From contig CACNQD010000004.1 in the NCBI GenBank assembly GCA_902622545.1, positions 1 through 64,000 on the forward strand: a stretch of 64,000 bases of DNA, given 5' to 3'. The position numbers and the translations under genes are program-made. Shown here piece after piece: positions 53,809-63,477 of the stretch; within the stretch, counting starts at the first letter, position 1; every line of letters starts with the position of its first letter. This DNA comes from an uncultured Pelagibacteraceae bacterium. Lineage in GTDB: Bacteria; Pseudomonadota; Alphaproteobacteria; Pelagibacterales; Pelagibacteraceae. The notes beneath the pieces are model-generated. The model saw only the letters and a list, made by a program, of their open reading frames with translations, ran no database searches and was not told where the DNA came from.

Positions 53809-55086
53809 TTAAAATTGCTCTTTTTCTGTAGAGCCTTCCATAGCGGTTGTAGAACTTTTTCCACCACTAATCGTATTTGACACAGCATCAAAATATGATG
53901 TTCCAACTTCTCTTTGATGTTTGACACTAGTGTATCCGTCTTTTTCTCTAGCAAATTCCTGCTGTTGAATTCTTGAATATGCAGTCATACCTTCTTTTTT
54001 ATACTTCTCTGCTAATTCAAAAATTGCAATATTTTGTGTATGAAAGCCCGCTAGTGTAATGAATTGGAATTTATATCCCATCGCACTAATTTTTTGTTGA
54101 AAAGTTGCAATTTCAGAGTCTGACAAATGTTTTTTCCAATTAAAAGATGGTGAACAATTATAAGCTAGTAATTTACCTGGAAATTTATTGTGTATAGCGT
54201 CAGCAAATTTTTTAGCTTCATCTAAATTTGGAGTTGCTGTCTCACACCAAATTAGGTCAGAGTATGGTGCATATGCAAGTCCTCTAGATATTGCTTGATC
54301 AATTCCGTGTTTAACATAATAAAATCCTTCTGTTGATCTTTCACCAGTTAAAAAGGGTTTGTCGTTTTCATCATGATCATTTGTAATCAATTTTGCAGCA
54401 TTTGCATCTGTTCTTGCTAAAATTATCAAAGGAACATCGGCAATATCAGCAGCTAACCTAGCGGCTTTTAAGTTTTTTATCATTGTACTTGTTGGAACCA
54501 ATACTTTTCCACCCATATGTCCACATTTTTTCTCACTTGCTAACTGGTCCTCAAAATGAACTCCAGCAGCACCAGCTTTTATAAATTTTTTAGCTAACTC
54601 AAAAACATTGAGTGGTCCGCCAAATCCAGCTTCGCCGTCGGCAATTATCGGTAACATATAATCAACTCTGTCTTTAGATTTCATTTGACCATCTTTAATT
54701 TCCATGTGTTGAATTTGATCAGCTCTCATTAAAGCATTATTCATTGACTCAACTAATTTTGGTGCGCTATCGTATGGATATAATGATTGATCTGGATACA
54801 TTTCACCTGCGCTGTTAGCATCAGCAGCGACTTGCCATCCACTTAGGTAAATTGCTTTAAGGCCAGCTTTTGCATGCTGGACTGCATGATTTCCAGATAA
54901 TGATCCTAATGTATTAACGTAAGGCTCGGAGTTTAACAATCTCCACAATTTTTGAGATTGATGTTTGCACATCGAATACTCTATTTTTATAGATCCTCTT
55001 AATCTTTCTACATCTTCCGGGGTATAATCCCTTTTTACTCCTGCAAATCTTTTTAGGTCATATGATATTTTAGATTCGGAGCTCAT
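53809..55086 (-). CDS. aceA: Isocitrate lyase
   Basis: [52 protein letters not shown]. Confidence 0.97.
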   Translation of the reverse strand: MSSESKISYDLKRFAGVKRDYTPEDVERLRGSIKIEYSMCKHQSQKLWRLLNSEPYVNTLGSLSGNHAVQHAKAGLKAIYLSGWQVAADANSAGEMYPDQSLYPYDSAPKLVESMNNALMRADQIQHMEIKDGQMKSKDRVDYMLPIIADGEAGFGGPLNVFELAKKFIKAGAAGVHFEDQLASEKKCGHMGGKVLVPTSTMIKNLKAARLAADIADVPLIILARTDANAAKLITNDHDENDKPFLTGERSTEGFYYVKHGIDQAISRGLAYAPYSDLIWCETATPNLDEAKKFADAIHNKFPGKLLAYNCSPSFNWKKHLSDSEIATFQQKISAMGYKFQFITLAGFHTQNIAIFELAEKYKKEGMTAYSRIQQQEFAREKDGYTSVKHQREVGTSYFDAVSNTISGGKSSTTAMEGSTEKEQF

Positions 55087-55124
55087 TTTTTCCTTTGAAA
55101 AAGTTAATAATTAAGACTTAAAAA

Positions 55125-55289
55125 TTAGTTACTGTTATACTCGTTAGTAAACTCATTCATTCCACTTGAGCCCCAATCACAATGATCATCTCTTAAATAA
55201 ATGCCAGAGTTGTCAGTGTGATTTTGATTCTCATGGTCAGAACTTAAAGCCTTATTTACTTGATTTTTTATCTTGTTTTTGCTGTTCAT
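55125..55289 (-). CDS. Small ORF (54 aa) in aceA leader
   Basis: MNSKNKIKNQVNKALSSDHENQNHTDNSGIYLRDDHCDWGSSGMNEFTNEYNSN*; no strong SD seen. Confidence 0.4.
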   Translation of the reverse strand: MNSKNKIKNQVNKALSSDHENQNHTDNSGIYLRDDHCDWGSSGMNEFTNEYNSN

Positions 55290-55301
55290 GTAAACTTTAT
55301 A

Positions 55302-55319
55302 ATTTACAAAATTTACAAA
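55302..55319. promoter_or_regulatory. Tandem TTTACAAA operator-like repeat, aceA side
   Basis: ATTTACAAA ATTTACAAA (9-nt period). Confidence 0.65.
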
Positions 55320-55374
55320 ATCTATAAATAAGTTAATAATGCTTGTAAAATCAATAAATTTATTGTAAATTATT

Positions 55375-55392
55375 ATTTACAAAATTTACAAA
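55375..55392. promoter_or_regulatory. Tandem TTTACAAA operator-like repeat, regulator side
   Basis: ATTTACAAA ATTTACAAA (9-nt period), ends 9 nt before regulator ATG. Confidence 0.65.
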
Positions 55393-55401
55393 TGGAAAAT
55401 T

Positions 55402-56829
55402 ATGAGTCAATTAGATGTAAAAATAGGCCCAAAAATCAAGTCTTTTAGGAGACAATTGGGACTTCAAGCTAACAAACTAGCTGAGCAACTAGGAATATCC
55501 CCAAGTTATTTAAATTTAATTGAAAGTGGCAAGAGAAAAATTGATGGTGATCTTCTTTTAAAGGTTTGTGAAGAACTTAAAATAGAGCTTTCAGACTTAA
55601 CAAATAAGTCAGATCTGAACTTAGTAAATGATATATCGGAATTATTGGATGATCAATTATTTGAGGATTTAGATATTCTTGGACCTGAAGTTAAAGATTT
55701 AGTGAATACAAATCCTAAGATAGCAAGAGCATTAATTAAATTAGGTGATAACTACAAACAAAAAGATAATGAAATTATCAATAAAGTTGAAACTCTATCT
55801 GGCAAAATAATAGACAGTCGTAAAACATCATTTCCAGGAGAAGTAATATCAGATTTTCTACAAGATAAACAAAATTATTTTCCAAAACTTGAAGAATTTG
55901 CAAATAAAATTTTTGAAAAAGTTCAAGTAAATAATAGAACTAGATATATTGCACTTTGTGATTTTTTAAATTCAGAATACTCAATTAATGTTAAAGATGT
56001 GATTCCAGAAGAAGATAAACCTTTCTCAAAAATATATAATAAAAGTAAAAAAGAACTTCTCTTAAGTGACTATAATTCTTTGGAGACTAAAAAATTACAC
56101 GCTGCAGCTCAAATAGCTCAAGAAGGTGCGGAAGAAGAAATTAACAGTTACTTATCTGAATTTAAATTTCCTTCCGATGAAGCAAAGAGATTAACAAAAA
56201 TAGCACTACTAAATTATTGTGGTGCCGCAATATTAATGCCTTATAAATTATTTCACTCTGAATGTAAAAAATTAAAATATGATTTAGAATTACTGCAAAA
56301 CACATTCGCAACCTCTTTCGAACAAGTTGCGCACAGAGTTACTTGCTTACAAGATCCAAAATTACCAGGAATACCTTTTCATATGTTACGAGTAGATATA
56401 GCAGGAAATATATCAAAAAGATTTTCTTTGTCTGGTATTGAAATACCTAGATATGGTGGAGCATGTCCAAGATGGAACGTCTATTCAGCTTTTACAAGAC
56501 CAGGAGTAATTCAAGCTGCTGTGAGCAAGATGACTAATGGTAAGAAATATGTTTGTATTGCTCGTACAGTTGAAAAAGGTGTTGGTAGATATGGTCAAAA
56601 GAAAAGTATGTTATCTATTGGCCTAGGTTGTGAGGCAAAATATGCAAAGGACTTTGTATATACGGAAAATTTAAATTTAAACGATAAAAAAACTGAAATA
56701 CCTATTGGCGTATCTTGTAGAACTTGTGATAGACTAGATTGTTCTCAAAGAGCATTTCCTCCTCTTCATAAAAAATTTGATGTAGATATCAACTCAAGGG
56801 GAGTTTCTGTTTACGTTACAGATAAATAA
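55402..56829 (+). CDS. XRE-family regulator with IrrE/DUF2083-type C-terminus (RamB/ScfR/PrpR-like)
   Basis: HTH RRQLGLQANKLAEQLGISPSYLNLIESGKR; C-terminal CRTCDRLDCSQRAFPPL motif typical of this family. Confidence 0.87.
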   Translation: MSQLDVKIGPKIKSFRRQLGLQANKLAEQLGISPSYLNLIESGKRKIDGDLLLKVCEELKIELSDLTNKSDLNLVNDISELLDDQLFEDLDILGPEVKDLVNTNPKIARALIKLGDNYKQKDNEIINKVETLSGKIIDSRKTSFPGEVISDFLQDKQNYFPKLEEFANKIFEKVQVNNRTRYIALCDFLNSEYSINVKDVIPEEDKPFSKIYNKSKKELLLSDYNSLETKKLHAAAQIAQEGAEEEINSYLSEFKFPSDEAKRLTKIALLNYCGAAILMPYKLFHSECKKLKYDLELLQNTFATSFEQVAHRVTCLQDPKLPGIPFHMLRVDIAGNISKRFSLSGIEIPRYGGACPRWNVYSAFTRPGVIQAAVSKMTNGKKYVCIARTVEKGVGRYGQKKSMLSIGLGCEAKYAKDFVYTENLNLNDKKTEIPIGVSCRTCDRLDCSQRAFPPLHKKFDVDINSRGVSVYVTDK

Positions 56830-56830
56830 T

Positions 56831-57886
56831 TTAAAAACAAACCAAATGATCAATATAAACTGGTTTTTTTATACCAAATTTTTCATCTATATCGTGTTGA
56901 TGAATATGGTGAGAGTGAACGAAAACAGGTAATAAATTCCCTTTTTCTGTTCTAAGAGTATAAATAAAATTAGTTCCTCTAAATTTTCTGTCTACCACAT
57001 CAAATTTTAAGTTACTTTTGTCGTCATGAATAAGATCTTCGGGTTGTAATAATAATTTAACATTAGAACCAATTTCAGCAGGTTTAACAAATTTACCTTC
57101 AATAGTACCTAAATCATCATTTTCTAATGTGTTTTTTCCAGTTACTTTGGCTGGTATTAAAATTCCCCTGTTTAGAAAGTTAACCACACTTACAGAATTT
57201 GGGTAATGATAGACTTTATAGGGATCATCAAATTGTTTTAATTTTTCATCTAAAATTACTCCACATTTATTACCTAAATAAAAAGCTTCATAGGAATCGT
57301 GAGTTACTACAATTGTAGGTATCTTTAAATTTTTTAAGATTTTTTTTAGCTGTATTTGTATTTCTTCCTTTAAGCTTTGATCAACGTTTGAAAGTGGTTC
57401 ATCTAAAAGTAATAAGTCTGGTTCAAATACTAGTGATCTTGCAAGAGAAACACGTTGAGCTTCACCAGCACTTATTTGATGAGGAAATTTTTTTAAGACA
57501 TTATTTAAATTTAACAATTTAATTATAAAATCTGGGATGATTTTTTTTGTTTTATTTCGATTTCTATTTACAGCTATTTTGATGTTTTTTTCTACAGTGT
57601 AGTGAGGGAATAAACAATTATCCTGAAAAGCTAATGATATATTTCTTTTTTCTGGTTCGACATGATTGTCTTTTGAAGATATTAACTGTCCTTTTAAAAA
57701 AATTTCACCTTTATTAATTTTTTCAAGCCCTGCTATAGATCTTAAAATTGTAGTTTTACCTATACCAGAAGGTCCTAACAAACAAATTATATCTCCCTCA
57801 TTTTCGATGGAAAAAGAGACGTTTTTTACTTTTTCAATTCCATCTACTGAAAAATTTACGTTTTTTATTTCGAGAATATTTCTCAT
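56831..57886 (-). CDS. fbpC: Ferric iron ABC transporter ATP-binding protein
   Basis: LLGPSGIGKTTILRSIAGLE; ISAGEAQRVSLARSLVFEPDLLLLDEPLSNVD; operon with fbpB/fbpA. Confidence 0.88.
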   Translation of the reverse strand: MRNILEIKNVNFSVDGIEKVKNVSFSIENEGDIICLLGPSGIGKTTILRSIAGLEKINKGEIFLKGQLISSKDNHVEPEKRNISLAFQDNCLFPHYTVEKNIKIAVNRNRNKTKKIIPDFIIKLLNLNNVLKKFPHQISAGEAQRVSLARSLVFEPDLLLLDEPLSNVDQSLKEEIQIQLKKILKNLKIPTIVVTHDSYEAFYLGNKCGVILDEKLKQFDDPYKVYHYPNSVSVVNFLNRGILIPAKVTGKNTLENDDLGTIEGKFVKPAEIGSNVKLLLQPEDLIHDDKSNLKFDVVDRKFRGTNFIYTLRTEKGNLLPVFVHSHHIHQHDIDEKFGIKKPVYIDHLVCF

Positions 57887-59500
57887 TTAATCTCGCAATA
57901 TAAACTTAGATGTTAATAAAATAAATACACTAGCAATTAAGATTAAAATTAAGGATGGTGCTGCAGCTGCCTCTAATAAATCCTCAGATGCGTATATATA
58001 CGCAGTAGTTGCGAATGTCTCAAAATTAAATGGCCTCAAAATTAAAGTAATTGGAAGTTCTCTAATTATTTCCAAAGATATTAAAATTGCCACAAATAAA
58101 ACTGAATTCCTTAAATAAGGTATATGTATATTAACAAATGTTTTAATTTTTGAATAACCTAGTAAATATGCACTTTCATCAACAGAAAGATTTATTTTTT
58201 CGTACCCTGACTTTATACCGTTACACGCTAATGAGTAAAATCTAATAAAATAAACTATAACAAGTCCTAGTATTGAACCAAAGAATACTTTTTTGATAGA
58301 TTCAAATCCAAATAATTTTACAAAATTATTATCAAACCATGCAATAAAAGTAATAAATGCAATTGCTAAGATTACACCAGGTATTGCATATCCAGATATT
58401 GATAGAGTATTCATCATATTTAATGGTTTACTTTTTGAAACTCTCATTCCGTAATTAGATATAAATGAAAAAATAATAAGTGCTAAACTTGATAAAAAGA
58501 CTAAATATAAAGTATTGTAAATTAGACTTAATACTTTTAAATCAAAAAGATTATCAGAATAAATAATTGTCCAATACAACATTTGGCTAGATGGAAATAT
58601 GAAACTTAAAAAGAATATTACAAAGCAAAATAGAAATGCCAAAAAACTTTTTCCTCTATCTAATTTATATTTCTCTCTTTGTTTAAATCTACTCGATGAG
58701 TTTGAATGATATTTTGCTTGTTTTCTTGATAAATTTTCTAAGATGAATAAAGCAAAAATAAATAACAACAAAAAGAATGAAAGTCTATTTGCAAATGCAA
58801 GGTCATCAAATGTTATCCATGAATTATATATTCCAGTTGTTAGAGTATTTATTGAAAAGAAGTCTACAGCACCGAATTCTGCTAAAGTTTCCATTGCTAC
58901 CAATGACAATCCAGCAATTATTGCGGGTCTAGCGGATGGTAAAATAACCTTTAAAAAAGTCTTTATTTTAGAAAATCCCAAATTTTTACTAAGGTCTATT
59001 AAATTTTGAGATTGATATAAAAAGGAAGCTCTAGCTAAAATATAGACATAGGCAAACAAAGAAAAAGATAATGATAGTATCGCTCCAAACATTCCACTAA
59101 ATTTCGGTATATATTTATTGTATTCTCCCTCACCAAATAGATTTTTAAGAATTGTAAAAGCGGTACCGTAATTATCAAAAAAAGCAAAAATAGAGTATGC
59201 ATAAATATATGGAGGGACAGCAAAAGATAATATTAATGCCCATTTAAAAAAATTACTTCCTGGAAAATCATAAAAAGAAACGAGATAAGCTGTGCCTGTT
59301 CCAAAGATAAATGTTAAAATCAAAACTCCAAATAATAAAATTGCAGAATTATATATGTATTCTAGTAAAAAAGTTTCCTTTAAAATTTTGTAATATTCTG
59401 TTGTCTCCTCAAAAAAACTAAAAGAAACAGTTGCTATAGGAATTAAAACTACAAAAGAGATGAAGAAAGAGCTTAAATACCAAATATTTATTTTTTTCAT
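57887..59500 (-). CDS. fbpB: Ferric iron ABC transporter permease (two fused permease units)
   Basis: Long multi-TM protein with two EAA-like loops (LSKNLGFSKIKTFLKVILPSARPAI; YLLGYSKIKTFVNIHIPYLRNSV). Confidence 0.88.
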   Translation of the reverse strand: MKKINIWYLSSFFISFVVLIPIATVSFSFFEETTEYYKILKETFLLEYIYNSAILLFGVLILTFIFGTGTAYLVSFYDFPGSNFFKWALILSFAVPPYIYAYSIFAFFDNYGTAFTILKNLFGEGEYNKYIPKFSGMFGAILSLSFSLFAYVYILARASFLYQSQNLIDLSKNLGFSKIKTFLKVILPSARPAIIAGLSLVAMETLAEFGAVDFFSINTLTTGIYNSWITFDDLAFANRLSFFLLLFIFALFILENLSRKQAKYHSNSSSRFKQREKYKLDRGKSFLAFLFCFVIFFLSFIFPSSQMLYWTIIYSDNLFDLKVLSLIYNTLYLVFLSSLALIIFSFISNYGMRVSKSKPLNMMNTLSISGYAIPGVILAIAFITFIAWFDNNFVKLFGFESIKKVFFGSILGLVIVYFIRFYSLACNGIKSGYEKINLSVDESAYLLGYSKIKTFVNIHIPYLRNSVLFVAILISLEIIRELPITLILRPFNFETFATTAYIYASEDLLEAAAAPSLILILIASVFILLTSKFILRD

Positions 59501-59532
59501 ATTATAATCCGCCTTATAATCATGAAATTAAA

Positions 59533-59564
59533 TATGCCCATGGAGGAGATCGTCCACGGGCATA
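59533..59564 (-). terminator. Stem-loop between fbpA/small ORF and fbpB
   Basis: tatgcccatgga-ggagatcg-tccacgggcata; the sole non-Watson-Crick position is G.U on the minus-strand RNA. Confidence 0.7.
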
Positions 59565-59579
59565 TAATCAAGAAATTAT

Positions 59580-59750
59580 CTAAAAATCAAAAACCTTTAG
59601 GATTTGCGGAACCTCCTTATCTTTAATATCAGATAAATTTCTTTTATTTATTCTGTCATTGATTTTTTTACACTCTGAAAGACACGGTGAGCATCCTTTA
59701 GAAGATTTATTATAATCTATTTCAGAAATAAATTCTTTTTTATCTTTCAT
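59580..59750 (-). CDS. Small Cys-containing protein (56 aa) between fbpA and fbpB
   Basis: MKDKKEFISEIDYNKSSKGCSPCLSECKKINDRINKRNLSDIKDKEVPQILKVFDF*; ATG lies at the fbpA stop. Confidence 0.6.
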   Translation of the reverse strand: MKDKKEFISEIDYNKSSKGCSPCLSECKKINDRINKRNLSDIKDKEVPQILKVFDF

Positions 59751-59751
59751 G

Positions 59752-60777
59752 TTATTTCCAACCAGCTGCTGTCATTACTTCTAATGCATCAGCTTGTTTA
59801 GCACCGTAGCTTGAAACTTTAGTTTTTAGATCTTGTTTAAAATCTAATCCTATATTGTTTACAACTAGTGGACTTGGAGAAACACCATCGATCATTGGAA
59901 ACTCAAAAGTATTATTTGTAAAATGCTCTTGAGCTTCTGGAGTTAATAAAAACTCTACAAGTTTAATCGCATTTGCTTTATTAGGTGCGCCTTTTACTAA
60001 AGCAGCACAACTAATATTCATATGTGTTCCTCTATCATTTTGGTTAGGAAAGAAAGCTTTTACTTTTTTTGCAGCAGCTTGTTGCTCTGCTCCTTTGTTT
60101 CCTGATAACATTAATGCTAAATAATATGTATTAGCAACAGCAATATCTGCTTCCCCAGCAGCAACTGCCATAATTTGAGCTCGGTCATTTCCTGTTGGTG
60201 TCCTAGCCATGTTTGCAACAACACCTTTTGCCCAATCAGCTGTAGCTTTTTTACCATTATTTTTTACTAATGATGCTACAAGTGATTTATTATAAATGTT
60301 ACTTGATGCTCTAATTACTAATCTACCCTTCCATTTTGGATCAGCTAAACTTTCGTAAGTTAAACCTGACAACTCCGCACCTGATACCCTATCTGGGGCG
60401 TAGTAAACAATTCTTGCTCTTTTAGCAATTCCTGTCCAATGGTTCGTTCTAAAGTTTGACGGAACAGCTGCTTTTATCGCAGGTGAAATTAAACCACCTT
60501 GCGTCATTCCTTTTGCTTTGAATGCTCCACATCTACCAGCGTCAGCTGTGATGTAAAGATCAGCGGAAGAATCTGCTCCCTCTTTGATCATTCTTTTTTC
60601 AAGAGCTCCTGCTTTTCCATTTATTAAATTAACTTTAATTCCAGTTTTATTTGTGAACTTGCTATAAAGTTCTGCATCTGCTTTGTAATGTCTCGCATTA
60701 AAGATATTAACTTCAGCAGCTATCGTTAAACTAGAAATGAAAGTTAAAAGTATTGTATATATACTAAGTTTCTTCAT
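59752..60777 (-). CDS. fbpA: Ferric iron ABC transporter substrate-binding protein (ORF open to 60852; start likely MKKLSIY)
   Basis: Signal peptide; VNIFNARHYKADAELYSKFTNKTGIKVNLINGKAGALEKRM; Fur-like sites upstream. Confidence 0.92.
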   Translation of the reverse strand: MKKLSIYTILLTFISSLTIAAEVNIFNARHYKADAELYSKFTNKTGIKVNLINGKAGALEKRMIKEGADSSADLYITADAGRCGAFKAKGMTQGGLISPAIKAAVPSNFRTNHWTGIAKRARIVYYAPDRVSGAELSGLTYESLADPKWKGRLVIRASSNIYNKSLVASLVKNNGKKATADWAKGVVANMARTPTGNDRAQIMAVAAGEADIAVANTYYLALMLSGNKGAEQQAAAKKVKAFFPNQNDRGTHMNISCAALVKGAPNKANAIKLVEFLLTPEAQEHFTNNTFEFPMIDGVSPSPLVVNNIGLDFKQDLKTKVSSYGAKQADALEVMTAAGWK

Positions 60778-60808
60778 TATTTTATTAATTAACCTCACTC
60801 CGCACTGT

Positions 60809-60872
60809 TGATAATGAGAATTAATCTCATTGAAAATGATAATTAATCTCACTGATAATGATTATCAATCGC
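60809..60872. promoter_or_regulatory. Three tandem Fur-like boxes upstream of fbpA
   Basis: gataatgagaattaatctc / gaaaatgataattaatctc / gataatgattatcaatc at exact 22-bp period (starts 60810, 60832, 60854). Confidence 0.75.
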
Positions 60873-60900
60873 ATATATTGACGCAGGGGTCAAGAGATAT

Positions 60901-61791
60901 TTAAAATTCCCACTCTGAAATTTTGCTGTATAAAAAGTTCCTGAAAGCTTGAACTCTGGCCACATTTTTCATTGATTGAGGGTAAACAAAATGGGCTTCT
61001 GTTATTGGGCCTTCAATATTTGGTAATACTTTAACAATATTTGGCTGATTTACAGTAATATAATCAGGTAAAGCAGCTAATCCAACTCCACTTTGAACAG
61101 CTAACAATAAGCCATAAACACTATTAACTTTCATTACAGTTTTCCTTTTTTTGTTATCTTTAGTGCCTAATTTTAAAGCCCAATCAGGATTGTAAACTGG
61201 TGAAGGAGCGCCTCTTCCAAATGATATAAAATAGTGTTTATTTAAGTCACTTGTGCTTTTGGGAAAACCATGTTTTTCCAAATATTTTGGAGAACCATAA
61301 ATATGGTAATTTATATCTATCAACTTTTTTTGAATGTAATTCAATTGTTTAGGTCTTCTCATAAAAATACCAATATCAGCTTGTCTTGTGCTTAAATCTA
61401 GCTCTTTATCATCAAAAATAAGCTCTACTTCTATATCTGGATTTAGTTGCATGAATTCTTGAATTCTTGGGGTTAACCATGTTGTTCCAAAACTTACAAC
61501 GGTGGTGACAGTTAATTTACCGCTTGGTTTATTTTTTTGATCTCCAAGTGAAGTTTCGACCTCTTTAAGCTTACTAATTACCTCATGGGCAGTCTTAAAT
61601 ACGTATTCTCCATTTTCAGTTAAAGTAAGGCCTCTTGCGTGTCTTTCGAAAAGTTTAACTTTAAGATCTTCTTCTAAAGCTTGAATTTGTCTACTTATTG
61701 CTGATTGACTAAGATTTAGATTAACTGTTGCGCTTGTAAAACTACCAGCTTCTGCAACTGCGTGAAATATTTTTAGCTTGTCCCAATCCAT
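60901..61791 (-). CDS. LysR-family transcriptional regulator
   Basis: N-terminal HTH MDWDKLKIFHAVAEAGSFTSATVNLNLSQSAISRQIQALEEDLKVKLFERHARGL. Confidence 0.94.
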   Translation of the reverse strand: MDWDKLKIFHAVAEAGSFTSATVNLNLSQSAISRQIQALEEDLKVKLFERHARGLTLTENGEYVFKTAHEVISKLKEVETSLGDQKNKPSGKLTVTTVVSFGTTWLTPRIQEFMQLNPDIEVELIFDDKELDLSTRQADIGIFMRRPKQLNYIQKKLIDINYHIYGSPKYLEKHGFPKSTSDLNKHYFISFGRGAPSPVYNPDWALKLGTKDNKKRKTVMKVNSVYGLLLAVQSGVGLAALPDYITVNQPNIVKVLPNIEGPITEAHFVYPQSMKNVARVQAFRNFLYSKISEWEF

Positions 61792-62792
61792 TATTTATTA
61801 ACATTAATAATGTATCTTCCAGAAGTTTTGCCTTCAAGCATTTTTGAATATTCAACTAAAAGTTGTTCGAGACTTATTTCTTTAATGGACTTGTCAAGTA
61901 AATCAAAATCTACAAGTTTTGAAACTTCATCCCAAAGGAATTCTCTTCTCTTTATAGATACACTTACAGAGTCGATACCCCAAAGTTTTACACCTCTTAT
62001 GATAAAAGGCATTACAGTAGTATTTAATTTTATACTTGATGCATTTCCACACGCAGCAACTATTCCATTTGGCTTAACATGGGATAGAATGTTAGCTAAA
62101 ATATTTCCACCAACTGTATCAACTGCACCATCGTACAATCCTTTATCCAATGGTCTTGCCTCTTTGTCTAAGTCACCTGATTTTATTACATTTTTTGCAC
62201 CTAGTGATTTAAGATATTCTTCATTTGGTTTAGTTGTTGCGGCTGTTACATTGCAACCCATTTTACTAAGTATCATGACAGCAATACTACCAACTCCACC
62301 AGAGGCTCCTGTAACAATTAAATCGTTAACTTTTTCCCCAAGTAGCAAAACTTCTCTAGTTTGTTTAGTCGTAAAAGCGCATTGGATTGCTGTCATGCCG
62401 GCAGTACCTAACATCATCGCTTGTCTCGATGTAATCCCTTTAGGTTTTTTTACCAAAAAATTTGAATTTACTTTTGCAAATTGAGAATATCCACCAAAAT
62501 AGATTTCACCAACTCTCCAACCAGTTTGGATTATTTCGTCACCTTCTTTAAACTTCTCACTTTTACTTTCAACTACCGTGCCTGAAAAATCTATACCTGG
62601 AATATGTGGAAATTCTTTAACTAATCTTGCACCATTTTTTAAAATTAAAGCATCCTTAAAATTTAAAGTGGAATAGTCAACTTTAACTAAAACATCACCG
62701 TGTTTTAAAAATGACTTTTGTATAGTCTTAATCTCTCTTGAAAAATTTTCACCTTCTTGATTTACAATTAACGCTTTAAAATTATCAGACAT
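61791..62792 (-). CDS. acuI: Acrylyl-CoA reductase AcuI/YhdH-family oxidoreductase
   Basis: DYSTLNFKDALILKNGARLVKEFPHIPGIDFSGTVVES; VTGASGGVGSIAVMILSKMG; SSIKLNTTVMPFIIRGVKLWGIDSV. Confidence 0.88.
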   Translation of the reverse strand: MSDNFKALIVNQEGENFSREIKTIQKSFLKHGDVLVKVDYSTLNFKDALILKNGARLVKEFPHIPGIDFSGTVVESKSEKFKEGDEIIQTGWRVGEIYFGGYSQFAKVNSNFLVKKPKGITSRQAMMLGTAGMTAIQCAFTTKQTREVLLLGEKVNDLIVTGASGGVGSIAVMILSKMGCNVTAATTKPNEEYLKSLGAKNVIKSGDLDKEARPLDKGLYDGAVDTVGGNILANILSHVKPNGIVAACGNASSIKLNTTVMPFIIRGVKLWGIDSVSVSIKRREFLWDEVSKLVDFDLLDKSIKEISLEQLLVEYSKMLEGKTSGRYIINVNK

Positions 62793-62809
62793 TACTTTTT
62801 TTTAATTTA

Positions 62810-63424
62810 TTAGATTTTGCTACTAATAAATCTTAGATATCTATTTTGACAAGCTAGGTCGTCTTTAAATTTACCTAAATAATAATTAGTTATAGTTGTG
62901 GCTTGTTCTTTTTTAATTCCTCTAGTTGTCATACATTGATGTGTTGCATTTATTGTAACTGCTACTCCTTTAGCTTGTAAAGAGTCCATCAAAGTTGTTG
63001 CTATTTGTTTTGTTAATCTTTCCTGAGTTTGCATTCTTCTTGAAAAAACTTCTACAACCCTTGCAAGTTTACTTAAACCTACAACTCTTTCATTTGGCAT
63101 GTAAGCTACATGTGCAATTCCTAAAATCGGTGCCATGTGATGTTCGCAATGACTCTGAACTGATATATTTTTTTGTATTACCATATCATTATATCCCTCT
63201 ACATCACCAAAAGTTTTGCTTAGTATTTTATTAGGGTCTTCCTGGTAGCCTTTAAAATATTCTCTATATGCTTTTAAAACTCTCTTAGGAGTTTCTAATA
63301 ATCCTTCTCTGCTTGGATCTTCACCTATCCATTTTAATATTTTTATATAAGCCTCTTCAGCTTCTTTATCTGATACTTCGCTATTATTGGTTGGCTTATT
63401 TTGCTCTTTAACTAATTTCATCAC
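62810..63424 (-). CDS. folE: GTP cyclohydrolase I
   Basis: SVQSHCEHHMAPILGIAHVAYMPNERVVGLSKLARVVEVFSRRMQTQERLT. Confidence 0.97.
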   Translation of the reverse strand: MMKLVKEQNKPTNNSEVSDKEAEEAYIKILKWIGEDPSREGLLETPKRVLKAYREYFKGYQEDPNKILSKTFGDVEGYNDMVIQKNISVQSHCEHHMAPILGIAHVAYMPNERVVGLSKLARVVEVFSRRMQTQERLTKQIATTLMDSLQAKGVAVTINATHQCMTTRGIKKEQATTITNYYLGKFKDDLACQNRYLRFISSKI

Positions 63425-63477
63425 AATAGTTATATATATAATTTAACCTTTTTAAAATATTTATTATAATCTTTTAT

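Noticed and set aside
61810-62484. 224-aa plus-strand ORF antisense to acuI-like gene
   Set aside because: Shadow of a conserved oxidoreductase on the opposite strand.
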